Assembly (NCBI RefSeq): GCF_900119845.1
Contig: NZ_FPKU01000002.1
Location: 963,381-1,027,380, forward strand
Origin: Devosia enhydra
Lineage (GTDB): Bacteria; Pseudomonadota; Alphaproteobacteria; Rhizobiales; Devosiaceae
DNA: 64,000 bases
Direction: 5' to 3'
A program made the position numbers and the translations under genes. Within the stretch, counting starts at the first letter, position 1. Every line of letters begins with the position of its first letter. Of the stretch, positions 45,667-53,396 are shown one piece after another. The notes below the pieces were generated by a model, which was not told the DNA's origin, did not search any database, and saw nothing but the letters and a program-made list of their open reading frames with translations.

Positions 45667-46314
45667 TCAGATCGAGGCCTTGTAGAGGCTGCGCAGATGC
45701 GCCTGCGCCTTCTGGCGCGCCAGTTTGGCATCGCCGCTTTCGAGCGCCTCGATGATCTCGAGATGCTCGGTGGCGTCGGGCACCAGCCGGTCGGCCAGGT
45801 TCAGCGTCTCGTAGAGCCGCGTCACCATGCGCAGATTGTGGATCATCCGCGCCAGCACCGGATTGCCCGAATGGTCGCAGACGAGCGCATGCACCTCGTC
45901 GTCCGATTGCCAGTGCTCGGCCGGCAGGTAGACGGGCGCGCCGAGCAGCGCATCGATATTGTCGCGCACCCGCGCGATCGCCGCTGCTGGCACACGGCCG
46001 GCGCTCAGCCCCGCCGCCTCGCCCTCGAGGATCTCGCGGACCTTGAGGCTCTGCAGATATTCGGCCAGCCCCACAGCCCGCACCACGAAGGAGCGGCCGT
46101 TCTTGACCACCAGCCCCTCGCCCTCGAGCTTTTGCAGCGCCTCGCGCAAGGGGGTCCGCGACACGCCCAGAAGATCGGCGAGCCGCGATTCCACGATGAT
46201 GTCGCCACCATGCAGCTGCTGGGTCTTGATGAGGGTGGAAACGGCCGAGTAGACCCGGTCCGACAGCGCATCGTCCGACTGTATCGCACCGCTCTTGAGT
46301 TCGGCCTGCACCAC
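45667..46314 (-). CDS. GntR-family transcriptional regulator with FCD ligand domain
   Basis: The 215-residue regulator has a GntR winged helix (about 12-68; SRLADLLGVSRTPLREALQKLEGEGLV) and an FCD C-terminal domain (about 75-205) that in relatives binds carboxylates, often with a metal through conserved His residues (here H119, H126-like DEVHALVCDHSGN and TEHLEII). GTG at 46314 lies behind GGGGAC; longer frames upstream have no domain homology and would cross the operator. It is convergent with the fusion gene. A perfect copy of the locus box lies 33 bp upstream, so autoregulation is expected, as is control of the whole 32.7-45.6 kb locus. Confidence 0.88.
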   Translation of the reverse strand: MVQAELKSGAIQSDDALSDRVYSAVSTLIKTQQLHGGDIIVESRLADLLGVSRTPLREALQKLEGEGLVVKNGRSFVVRAVGLAEYLQSLKVREILEGEAAGLSAGRVPAAAIARVRDNIDALLGAPVYLPAEHWQSDDEVHALVCDHSGNPVLARMIHNLRMVTRLYETLNLADRLVPDATEHLEIIEALESGDAKLARQKAQAHLRSLYKASI

Positions 46315-46346
46315 CGGTCGTCCCCGACATTGTTCGCCTCGCTCTA

Positions 46347-46365
46347 TCGCATACAAGTTGCATGC
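46347..46365 (-). promoter_or_regulatory. Locus A operator, site 4 (before gntR)
   Basis: TCGCATACAAGTTGCATGC reads on the minus strand as GCATGC-AAC-TTGTATGCGA, an exact match to the locus consensus with a spacer different from site 3. It lies 33 bp upstream of the gntR GTG on its own strand. Confidence 0.78.
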
Positions 46366-46407
46366 GAACAATCGCAAGCGCAGCCAGGCCACAGCCGCCA
46401 TGCAACA

Positions 46408-46440
46408 GCAAAAAACCGCCGGGCCCGAGGGACCCGGCGG
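46408..46440 (-). terminator. Terminator after the Tat-exported metallo-hydrolase
   Basis: CCGCCGGG (46416-46423) pairs perfectly with CCCGGCGG (46433-46440); a TTTTT run follows on the minus strand (46411-46415). It insulates this gene from the gntR unit. Confidence 0.9.
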
Positions 46441-46468
46441 CGCAAAGGCGCGGGATTTTGCGAGGGCC

Positions 46469-47413
46469 TCAGCCTTCGAGCAGCAGCTGGTAGCCCATTG
46501 GCACGTGCCGGAAGCCGTCGCCCGCTTCCTCGACATAGCCGATGCCGGGGAAGGGCAGGTGATAGGCGAGGAACGGGATGCGGTCCGTGGCCAGCATGCC
46601 CAGGATGCGGCGGCGCGTTTCGGCGGCGGCCGGCTTGTCCATGTCGAAGCGCACTTCCCAATCGGGATTGTTGACCGACCAGACCGCGTGATTGGCCATG
46701 TCGGCGGTCAGCATCAGCTGCTTGCCGTCGCTTTCGATCATGTAGCCGAACATGCCCGGCGTGTGTCCGAAGGCCGCGACTGCCGTGATCCCCGAGACCG
46801 GGCTGCCGCCGTCCTCGAGGAAGGTGAACTTGTCGGCCAGCGGCCTGACGCGGGTGTCGAAGCCCTCATTGCCGGCGCCGGCCCAATAGTCGTACTCGGC
46901 CTGGCCGGTCACGTAGCGCGCATTGGGGAAGGTCGGGCCGGCCTCGCCGGCAAGGCCGCCGATATGGTCGCCATGCATGTGGGTCAGAACCACCACGTCG
47001 ACCTGGTCAGGCGTGTAGCCGGCCGCTGCAAGCGCGGCGGTGATGCCCGCCGGGTTGAGCCCGGTATCGAAGAGCACAAGTTCGGAGCCCGTATTCACGA
47101 TGGCCGGGCTGAAGGTGTTGAACGAGCGGTCGGCGGGGATGAAATTGGCGTCCGAGACGGCAGTAAATTCCTCGGGGCTGACATTGAGCCCGAAGGTCTG
47201 CTGCGGGTTCTCCATCGCCGAGCCGCCGGAGCGCAGGGCCGTCACGTCGAAGCTGCCGAGCTTGACGCGATAGTGGATGGGGGTCGAAGGACCGGCCAGC
47301 GGCGCAGCCGCACGGGCGCTGGTCGTGGCAAAAAGGCTCGAGCCGAGAGCGGTGGCAAGGGGCAGGGCGGCGCCTGCGAACAGGGCATTTCGGCGCGTCA
47401 GGGTCATGGCCAT
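46469..47413 (-). CDS. Tat-exported metallo-beta-lactamase-fold hydrolase
   Basis: The 314-residue precursor opens with a twin-arginine signal (TLTRRNALFAGAAL, cleavage near TSARA-AA), so it is folded before export to the periplasm. The zinc motif THMHGDHIGG is near residue 145, the third-ligand HTPGM near 216 and an aspartate in LTADMANH near 240. It resembles annotated MBL hydrolases of the quorum-quenching or sulfatase-adjacent kind, but lacks a diagnostic residue for a substrate. ATG at 47413 follows AAAGGA. It is divergent from the E1 fusion gene with 184 bp between; the region has candidate operators. Confidence 0.85.
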   Translation of the reverse strand: MAMTLTRRNALFAGAALPLATALGSSLFATTSARAAAPLAGPSTPIHYRVKLGSFDVTALRSGGSAMENPQQTFGLNVSPEEFTAVSDANFIPADRSFNTFSPAIVNTGSELVLFDTGLNPAGITAALAAAGYTPDQVDVVVLTHMHGDHIGGLAGEAGPTFPNARYVTGQAEYDYWAGAGNEGFDTRVRPLADKFTFLEDGGSPVSGITAVAAFGHTPGMFGYMIESDGKQLMLTADMANHAVWSVNNPDWEVRFDMDKPAAAETRRRILGMLATDRIPFLAYHLPFPGIGYVEEAGDGFRHVPMGYQLLLEG

Positions 47414-47507
47414 GGGCGTTTTTTCCTTTGTTGGTGCGCGGAAAGACAGCGCGAAGCTTACGCCGCGAACCCGCCCAGCGCTCACTCACAATCCCGTGCG
47501 TCGTCAG

Positions 47508-47551
47508 TGATCTGTGATCAGACATATGCCCGACTATATGGACAAATGTCC
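47508..47551. promoter_or_regulatory. Inverted repeats in the divergent region before the dehydrogenase operon
   Basis: TGATCTGTGATCA (47508-47520) is a perfect 5-bp inverted repeat with a 3-base spacer. GGACAAATGTCC (47540-47551) is a 5-bp inverted repeat with a 2-base spacer, and a related GACATATGCC lies 20 bp before it at 47521-47530. Such GACA-N2-TGTC elements resemble operators used by SorC/DeoR-type regulators; one is encoded at the end of this operon. Binding is inferred. Confidence 0.5.
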
Positions 47552-47597
47552 GAAGCTCTGCGATAGGTGGATCCCTTCGATGCGGGAGGACAATCCC

Positions 47598-50057
47598 ATG
47601 CCCAAGCAGATCGTCGTCAATCCCGAGCTGACCCGCCTGTCGGGTCAGCTCTCCCAGCCGGTCATTCCCATCCACGCCTATGCCCGGTCCTTCGCCGATG
47701 AGCGGGCGGCGCGGGGTGATGCGGCCTTGCGCGAAATCCTGCGGCACATGCTGGTCATTCGCGAATTCGAGCAGATGCTGGCCGAGCTCAAGGCCAAGGG
47801 GCAATATGCCGGCACGCCCTACCAATATCGCGGGCCGGCCCATCTCTCGATCGGGCAGGAGGCGGCGGCGGTCGGGGCGGCCCTGGCGCTCGAGCCCGCT
47901 GATCATGTGTTCGGAAGCCACCGCAGCCATGGCGAATTCATCGCCAAGGGCTTTTCGGCCATCGCCCGACTCGATCCGGCCGATGCGCTCAAGGCGCTGT
48001 CGGATCATGATGGCGGCGCGCTCGTTGCCAATGCCCGCAAGGCAATCGGCGGCGAGGACAGGGCGCTGGCCGAGAATGCTCTTCTGCTCGGCTTCCTCGC
48101 CGAAATCTTCATGCGCGCCAACGGCTTCAACGGCGGCATGGGCGGCTCGATGCACGCCTTCTTCCCGCCCTTCGGGTCCTATCCCAACAATGCCATCGTC
48201 GGCGCATCGGCCGGCATTGCCACGGGCGCGGCGCTGCGCAAGCGGCTCGCCAGATCGCAGAGCATCGCGGTGGCCCAGAGCGGGGATGGCAGCACCGGCT
48301 GCGGCCCGGTCTGGGAGGCGATGAACTTTGCCGCCATGGCGCAGTTCCGCACGCTCTGGCCCGACGCCACCGAGGCCGGGCTGCCGGTGCTCTTCCTCTT
48401 TTCCAACAATTTCTACGCCATGGGCGGGCAGACGGCCGGCGAAACCATGGGCTGGGACCGGCTGTCGCGCATCGGGGCGGGCGTCAACCCTCAAGCGATG
48501 CACGCCGAAACCGTCGATGGCACCGATCCCCTCGCCGTCGCCGATGCGGTTGCCCGCAAGCGCGCGCTGCTGCTCGAAGGCCGCGGCCCGGCGCTGCTCG
48601 ATGTCGAGTGCTACCGGTCGACGGGCCATTCGACCACCGACGTCAACGCCTATCGCAGCCGCGAGGAGATCGCCGCCTGGGACCGGTTCGATCCCATCGC
48701 CCGCTTTTCAGCGACCCTTGCCGAAGCCGGCGTCATGACGCCCGAGGCCATCACCGGCCTCGGCGCGGAGGTGCGCGAGACCATCGCAGCCGTGATGCGC
48801 GCCGCCATCGATCCCGAAATCTCGCCCATCGTCGATATCAACGCCCAGCCCACCCGTATCGGCGGGCTGATGTTCGAGGCAGACGCCGCCGCACCGGCCC
48901 TTGCCACCGAGCCGCTCCTCGATGTCTCGACCTCCCCGCGTGTGAAATCCGACGCGAAGAAGGCCCGTTTCGGCATCGGCGAAGACGGCAAGCCGCTCTC
49001 CCCGATGCGGGCGATCACGCTACGCGACGGGCTGTTCGAAGCCATCCTCCACCACATGGCGCGCGACCCTTCGCTCATCGCCTATGGCGAGGAGTGCCGC
49101 GAATGGGGCGGCGCCTTCGGCGTCTATCGCGGGCTGGCCGATCTCTTCGCGCATGACCGGCTGTTCAATTCCCCGATCTCGGAGGCCGCCATCGTCGCCA
49201 CCGCCGCCGGGCATGCGCTTGAGGGCGGGCGGGCGCTGGTGGAGTTGATGTATGCCGATTTCATCGGCCGGGCCGGCGACGAGATCTTCAACCAGCTGGC
49301 CAAATGGCGCGCCATGTCGGGCGGATCGCTCAGCCTGCCGGTGGTGCTGCGCTGCTCGGTGGGCAGCAAATACGGCGCCCAGCATTCTCAGGACTGGACG
49401 GCGCTGGTCGCCCACATCCCCGGCCTCAAGGTCTTCTATCCGGCCACGCCCTATGACGCCAAGGGGCTGATGGCCGAGGCGCTGGCGAGCAATGATCCGG
49501 TGATCTTTTTCGAAAGCCAGCGGCTTTACGACGTGGTCGAGCGCTTCGCGCCCGATGGCGTGCCGGCGGATTACTATCGCATCGCCGCCGGCCTGCCCGA
49601 TATCAAGCGGCCGGGCAGCGATGTCACCATCCTCACCATCGGGCCCTCGCTCTATCCGGCGCTGACCGCTGCCGAGAGCCTTGCCGCCGAGTACGGGCTC
49701 GAAGCCGAGATCATCGATGCGCGCACGCTCGTGCCCTTCGATTACGCCCCGGTCGTCGCCTCGCTCGAAAAGACCGGGCGGCTGCTGGTGGTCACCGAAG
49801 CCTCCGAGCGCGGCAGCTTCGCCATGACGCTCGCCGCCAATCTCGGGCGCTTCGCTTTTTCGAGCCTCAAGGCGGCGCCCCGCGTTCTGGGCTCGCCCAA
49901 CTGGATCGTGCCGGGCGCCGAAATGGAAGCCACCTATTTCCCCCAGGCCCACGACATCGTCGATGCGGTGCGGGTCGATCTCTTCGGCGAGCGCGGCCAC
50001 AATCGCCGCGGCCTGCGCAACTGGGACGATCTGGCGCTGGCCCGCGCCGGGCTCTAG
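47598..50057 (+). CDS. Thiamine-diphosphate-dependent dehydrogenase E1, alpha and beta chains fused
   Basis: The 819-residue protein has an alpha-type half (about 45-400) with RGPAHLSIGQEAAAVG, the HGEFIAKG stretch and the ThDP motif GDG (229-231) to NN (270-271), then a beta-type half (about 475-819) with LRDGLFEAILHHMARDP, YGEECREWGGAFGVYRGL and PISEAAIVATAAGHALEG. The GDG-NN spacing is about ten residues longer than usual (extra FRTLWPDATEAG). ATG at 47598 follows GGGAGGA. With the free lipoyl domain and hydrolase downstream it suggests an acetoin- or 2-oxoacid-dehydrogenase-like complex; no E3 gene is present. The exact substrate is open. Confidence 0.87.
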   Translation: MPKQIVVNPELTRLSGQLSQPVIPIHAYARSFADERAARGDAALREILRHMLVIREFEQMLAELKAKGQYAGTPYQYRGPAHLSIGQEAAAVGAALALEPADHVFGSHRSHGEFIAKGFSAIARLDPADALKALSDHDGGALVANARKAIGGEDRALAENALLLGFLAEIFMRANGFNGGMGGSMHAFFPPFGSYPNNAIVGASAGIATGAALRKRLARSQSIAVAQSGDGSTGCGPVWEAMNFAAMAQFRTLWPDATEAGLPVLFLFSNNFYAMGGQTAGETMGWDRLSRIGAGVNPQAMHAETVDGTDPLAVADAVARKRALLLEGRGPALLDVECYRSTGHSTTDVNAYRSREEIAAWDRFDPIARFSATLAEAGVMTPEAITGLGAEVRETIAAVMRAAIDPEISPIVDINAQPTRIGGLMFEADAAAPALATEPLLDVSTSPRVKSDAKKARFGIGEDGKPLSPMRAITLRDGLFEAILHHMARDPSLIAYGEECREWGGAFGVYRGLADLFAHDRLFNSPISEAAIVATAAGHALEGGRALVELMYADFIGRAGDEIFNQLAKWRAMSGGSLSLPVVLRCSVGSKYGAQHSQDWTALVAHIPGLKVFYPATPYDAKGLMAEALASNDPVIFFESQRLYDVVERFAPDGVPADYYRIAAGLPDIKRPGSDVTILTIGPSLYPALTAAESLAAEYGLEAEIIDARTLVPFDYAPVVASLEKTGRLLVVTEASERGSFAMTLAANLGRFAFSSLKAAPRVLGSPNWIVPGAEMEATYFPQAHDIVDAVRVDLFGERGHNRRGLRNWDDLALARAGL

Positions 50058-50086
50058 CTTTTCCCTTTTCTCGAGGGAGGTGGCTC

Positions 50087-50690
50087 CTTTCCCTTCTCCC
50101 CTCGAGGGGAGAAGGTGGCCCGAAGGGCCGGATGAGGGGTTCAGATGTTGGGCTTAGCCGCGAGGCTGAACCTCTCACCCCGACCCTCTCCCCTCAGGGG
50201 AGAGGGGGCGATTGAGCCGAGAAGGCGGCGAAAGCAGAGGGAGGACGAAGGCCTCTTTCCCTTCTCCCCTCGAGGGGAGAAGGTGGCCCGAAGGGCCGGA
50301 TGAGGGGTTCAGATGTTGGGCTTAGCCGAGAGCGTGAACCCCTCACCCCAACCCTCTCCCCTCAGGGGAGAGGGGGCGATAGCGCCGAGAGTGGGGCGAA
50401 AGCTGTGGGGCGAAAGATCGGCACGAAGGCCTCTTTCCCTTCTCCGCTCGAGGGGAGAAGGTGGCCCGAAGGGCCGGATGAGGGGTTCAGATGTTGGGCT
50501 TAGCCGAGAGCGTGAACCCCTCACCCCAACCCTCTCCCCTCAGGGGAGAGGGGGCGATTGAGCCGAGAAGGCGGCGAAAGCAGAGGGAGGACGAAGGCCC
50601 CTTTCCCTTCTCCCCTCGAGGGGAGAAGGTGGCCCGAAGGGCCGGATGAGGGGTTCAGATGTTGGGCTTGAGCCCAGAGCCCGCACCCCT
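50087..50690. repeat. Array of large palindromic repeats, three full units and a partial fourth
   Basis: Units begin at 50087, 50255, 50433 and 50601 (spacings 168, 178, 168). Each has a long perfect palindrome (CTTCTCCCCTC-centred), a constant segment GGTGGCCCGAAGGGCCGGAT, then a second palindrome CCCTCTCCCCTC/GAGGGGAGAGGG, then a spacer. Spacers of units 1 and 3 are almost identical, that of unit 2 differs. The array fills the 690-bp gap between the E1 gene and the lipoyl gene, without a credible gene; the open frames inside it are repeat translations. Confidence 0.92.
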
Positions 50691-50747
50691 CCCCCCAGCG
50701 GGCAAGAGGTGCGAGACGTCAGCAGCAAGACAACAAGGAGATACATC

Positions 50748-50975
50748 ATGGAACTGGTCGTACCGCAGCTGGGCAATGAGATCACCGAGGCCGAGATCAC
50801 CGAGTGGCTCAAGGCCGAGGGCGATGCCGTCACCGAGGGCGAGCCGTTGCTCGTGCTCACCACCACCAAGCTCTCGATGGATATCGAAGCCCCGATGACG
50901 GGCGTGCTCAGGGAAATCCGCCTGCCGGCCGGCGAGCTCGCCGAAGTCGGCGCGGTGCTCTGCGTCATCGAATGA
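50748..50975 (+). CDS. Stand-alone lipoyl domain protein
   Basis: A 75-residue lipoyl/biotinyl domain and nothing else. The attachment lysine is K41 in TTTKLSMDI at the expected beta-turn, with flanking GDAVTEGEPL and GELAEVGAVL. It has a good ribosome site (AAGGAG). The next gene overlaps its stop (ATGA). In Pseudomonas AcoC, the E2 of acetoin dehydrogenase, such a domain is fused to an alpha/beta hydrolase, so this gene and the next look like a split AcoC. It would carry acyl groups from the E1 protein. Confidence 0.88.
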   Translation: MELVVPQLGNEITEAEITEWLKAEGDAVTEGEPLLVLTTTKLSMDIEAPMTGVLREIRLPAGELAEVGAVLCVIE

Positions 50976-51772
50976 GTTCGCAGCCCCGGGGCGTGCCGCA
51001 GGCGCGGCTGGTACAACTGGGCGGGGAGGCCACCACCCGCCCCATCGTGCTCATTCATGGCTTTGGGTCCGACAGGCAGGGCTGGCTTGCCAATGCACCG
51101 GCGCTGTTCGGCCTCGATGCCGTCTTCGCGCTCGAACTCCCCGGTCATGGCGGGGCCTCGATCGCGGTGGGCGATGGCGGGCTCTCGACCCATGTCGAAG
51201 CGGCCCGCGCCGCGCTCGCCGACCTTCCCGGTCCCGTCGATCTTGTCGGCCATTCGCTCGGCGGCGCCGTGGCGCTGGCTCTGGCCCAGGCCGAGCCCGT
51301 CCGCACAGGCTCGCTCGCGCTGATTGCGCCGGCGGCGGTTTCCGCCCCCATCGAGCCCGGTTTCCCCCGTGCCTTCGCGGGCCTTGAAGACGAAGACGCG
51401 GCGCGCCGTGTGCTCGAACAACTGGTCGCCAATCCGCGCCATCTGGGGCGCGGGCTCGTGCCGCATGTGCTGGCCGGCCTCGCCCAGCCCGGTCGCCGTG
51501 ACGCGCTCGCCGCCATCGCCGAAGGGCTGGCCCATCACCCGATCGACGAAGCCCAGCGCGCCTTTCTCCGCGATCCTCCGATGCCGCTGCTGCTCGTCTG
51601 GGGCGGCAGGGATGCGATCTGTCCGCCCGATCTCGATCTGATCGACGCGATCGGCCCGCGCGCGCTCCTCTTCCCCGAGGCCGGTCACATGCCCCATGTC
51701 GAGGTCATGGGGCGCTTCAACCAGGCGCTGCTCGGCCATCTGCGCGCCGCGCGCGAGGGCGGTGGCTCATGA
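50972..51772 (+). CDS. Alpha/beta hydrolase, AcoC-catalytic-domain-like
   Basis: The 266-residue protein has an alpha/beta-hydrolase fold with oxyanion sequence HGFGSD, nucleophile S95 in GHSLGG, an acid in GGRDAICPP and a histidine in EAGHMPHVE. Residues flanking the fold match the hydrolase half of AcoC-type acetoin dehydrogenase E2 proteins, where this domain takes the acyl group from the lipoyl arm. Its start overlaps the lipoyl stop and its own stop overlaps the SorC start, both ATGA, so all three are strictly coupled. Confidence 0.85.
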   Translation: MSSQPRGVPQARLVQLGGEATTRPIVLIHGFGSDRQGWLANAPALFGLDAVFALELPGHGGASIAVGDGGLSTHVEAARAALADLPGPVDLVGHSLGGAVALALAQAEPVRTGSLALIAPAAVSAPIEPGFPRAFAGLEDEDAARRVLEQLVANPRHLGRGLVPHVLAGLAQPGRRDALAAIAEGLAHHPIDEAQRAFLRDPPMPLLLVWGGRDAICPPDLDLIDAIGPRALLFPEAGHMPHVEVMGRFNQALLGHLRAAREGGGS

Positions 51773-52734
51773 GCCTCAGGCCGCGCGACGCCGCCACCAC
51801 GCTCAGCGAAACCCGCGCGCTGCGCCTGCGCGCCGCGTGGCTCTATCACAATCAGGGGCTTACCCAGCAGCAGGTGGCCGAACGCCTCGGCATCGCCCGC
51901 ACCACCGTCATCCGCCTCCTCGACGAGGCCCTGAGGCGCAACGAGGTCCGCATCTGGATCGCCGATGACGGCATCGATGAACTTCTCGAACTGGCGACGG
52001 GGCTCGAGGCGCGCTACGGGCTCACCCACGCCGTCGTCGTCCCCTCGGGCGAGGGCGCCGAGGGCACGGCGCGCGCGGTTGGGCTGGCGCTGGGCCGCTA
52101 TCTCTCGGGGGTGATCGCCGACGGCCAGACCATCGGGGTCGGGTGGGGCCGCACACTCTCGGCCTCGCTCTCGGGCATCGAGCCCCGGCGACGCGAGAAC
52201 ACGCGGGTGGTTTCGCTTCTGGGCGGGCTCATGCATGCCGGGGCCAGCAACCCGCCCGACTATGCGTGGCAACTCGCGAGCCAGATCGGGGCCGAATGCC
52301 ACCTCTACACCGCCCCGCTCATCGTCGATTCCCCTGCCACCCGCGAAGCTCTGATTTCCCGCTGCGGACTCCACGTGCTGCACGAGATGGCCGGCGCGCT
52401 CGATCTGGCGGTGGTCAGCTGCGGCGAGGTCGCGCCCGGCTCCACCTCGCTCTCGGCAACGCTGTTCGGGCCGGATGTTCTGGCCGAGCTCATCGCGCGG
52501 GGCGGGGTGGCCGATGTCATGGGGCAGGTCATCGACAAGAATGGCGACAGCATCGCCCACCCCATCGCCGGCCGCGTCATGTCGGTAGAGCTCGATACCA
52601 TCGCCACCGCGCGCCGGCGTGTGCTCGCCTCGGGCGGCGGCCAGCGCGTCGCCGCCATCGGCGCCGCGCTCGCCCGCCTCAAGGCGCAGGTGCTGATCAC
52701 AGACGAGGCGGCCGCCCGGGGCCTCCTGCGCTGA
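51769..52734 (+). CDS. SorC/DeoR-type transcriptional regulator with sugar-binding domain
   Basis: The 321-residue regulator has an N-terminal helix-turn-helix (about 28-58, TQQQVAERLGIARTTVIRLLDEAL) and a C-terminal SorC-type effector domain (about 75-320) with GVGWGRTLSA and VVSLLGG, typical of phosphosugar or polyol sensing. It is the last gene of the dehydrogenase operon and probably regulates it through the inverted repeats at 47.5 kb. The effector may be a polyol- or acetoin-derived phosphate, but this is not visible. It ends 3 bp from the convergent DUF305 gene. Confidence 0.85.
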   Translation: MSLRPRDAATTLSETRALRLRAAWLYHNQGLTQQQVAERLGIARTTVIRLLDEALRRNEVRIWIADDGIDELLELATGLEARYGLTHAVVVPSGEGAEGTARAVGLALGRYLSGVIADGQTIGVGWGRTLSASLSGIEPRRRENTRVVSLLGGLMHAGASNPPDYAWQLASQIGAECHLYTAPLIVDSPATREALISRCGLHVLHEMAGALDLAVVSCGEVAPGSTSLSATLFGPDVLAELIARGGVADVMGQVIDKNGDSIAHPIAGRVMSVELDTIATARRRVLASGGGQRVAAIGAALARLKAQVLITDEAAARGLLR

Positions 52735-52737
52735 GGG

Positions 52738-53235
52738 TCAGTGGTTGTGCTCGCTCTCCTGCTGCTTGAGCCAGTTGAGCATGTCGGTGATTTCCTGCTG
52801 CTGGGCCGCGATGATCTTGCGCGCAAGCCCCTTGGTCCAGGCGTCGTTGCCATGTTCGAGCACCGCCTCGGCCATGGCGATGGCGCCCTGGTGATGCGGG
52901 ATCATGCCGCAGACGAAGGCCACGTCGAAATCCTCGGCCATCATGCCGACCATCATCTCGTCATGCATGGCCATCATGTCGTCGATCATCGCCTGATGCG
53001 CCGGGCTTGGCGCCTGCGCGTCCTCCATGCTCCCGGCCATGGCGTCCCCGCTCATGTCGTGGCCCTCCATGCTGGCATGCTCGAGGCAGATGTCGGGCAG
53101 CGTCGTCGTCGCGGCCTCGGCCGGTGCGGCGCCATGATGGGCATGCTGGGCCAGCGCCGGCAGGGGGAGGGCCGAAGCGCCCAGAAGCGCGAGTGCGGCC
53201 ATAAAGCCGCGCAGGGGGGTGGGGGATCTGCTCAT
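52738..53235 (-). CDS. DUF305 family exported protein
   Basis: The 165-residue precursor has a signal peptide (1-29, ending LPALAQ) followed by HAHHGAAPAEA. The DUF305 domain (about 75-160) is a helical bundle with conserved M-x-x-H and HHQGAIAMAE motifs. It is unusually rich in Met and His (MIDDMMAMHDEMMVGMM), which suggests periplasmic copper or other metal binding. Start at ATG 53235. It is convergent with the SorC regulator and has no apparent operon partner. Confidence 0.85.
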   Translation of the reverse strand: MSRSPTPLRGFMAALALLGASALPLPALAQHAHHGAAPAEAATTTLPDICLEHASMEGHDMSGDAMAGSMEDAQAPSPAHQAMIDDMMAMHDEMMVGMMAEDFDVAFVCGMIPHHQGAIAMAEAVLEHGNDAWTKGLARKIIAAQQQEITDMLNWLKQQESEHNH

Positions 53236-53323
53236 CGTCGTCTCCTCGCTGCCATTTTTTCCATGGTCCCGCGTTCCCCCATGGGAAGGTCAAGCCTTTG
53301 CCACCTGCCGCCTGACATGAAGA

Positions 53324-53349
53324 AAGGCCGGGGATCGCTCCCCGGCCTT
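53324..53349 (-). terminator. Terminator after cspA
   Basis: AAGGCCGGGGA (53324-53334) and TCCCCGGCCTT (53339-53349) form an 11-bp perfect stem with a TCGC loop; TTTCTTC follows on the minus strand. Confidence 0.88.
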
Positions 53350-53396
53350 CCTCAAAATCGTCAATCTGTCCTGGCCGCTCGGGCCGGGATGGGTGC

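Noticed and set aside
46269-46536. Upstream extension of gntR to a 289-residue protein
   Set aside because: The added residues are Cys/Ala-rich with no homology and would cross the operator and the terminator of the next gene.
47508-47520. TGATCTGTGATCA as an Fnr box
   Set aside because: The distance between TGAT and ATCA is 5 bases, not the 4 of an Fnr site, and no Fnr gene with cysteines is nearby.
50313-50561. Short open frames inside the repeat array
   Set aside because: They are direct translations of the palindromic repeats (for example LTPTLSPQGRG), recur in several copies and lack ribosome sites.
50087-50690. Possible CRISPR array
   Set aside because: The units are about 170 bp, with internal palindromes and repeated spacers; there are no short direct repeats with unique spacers and no cas genes.
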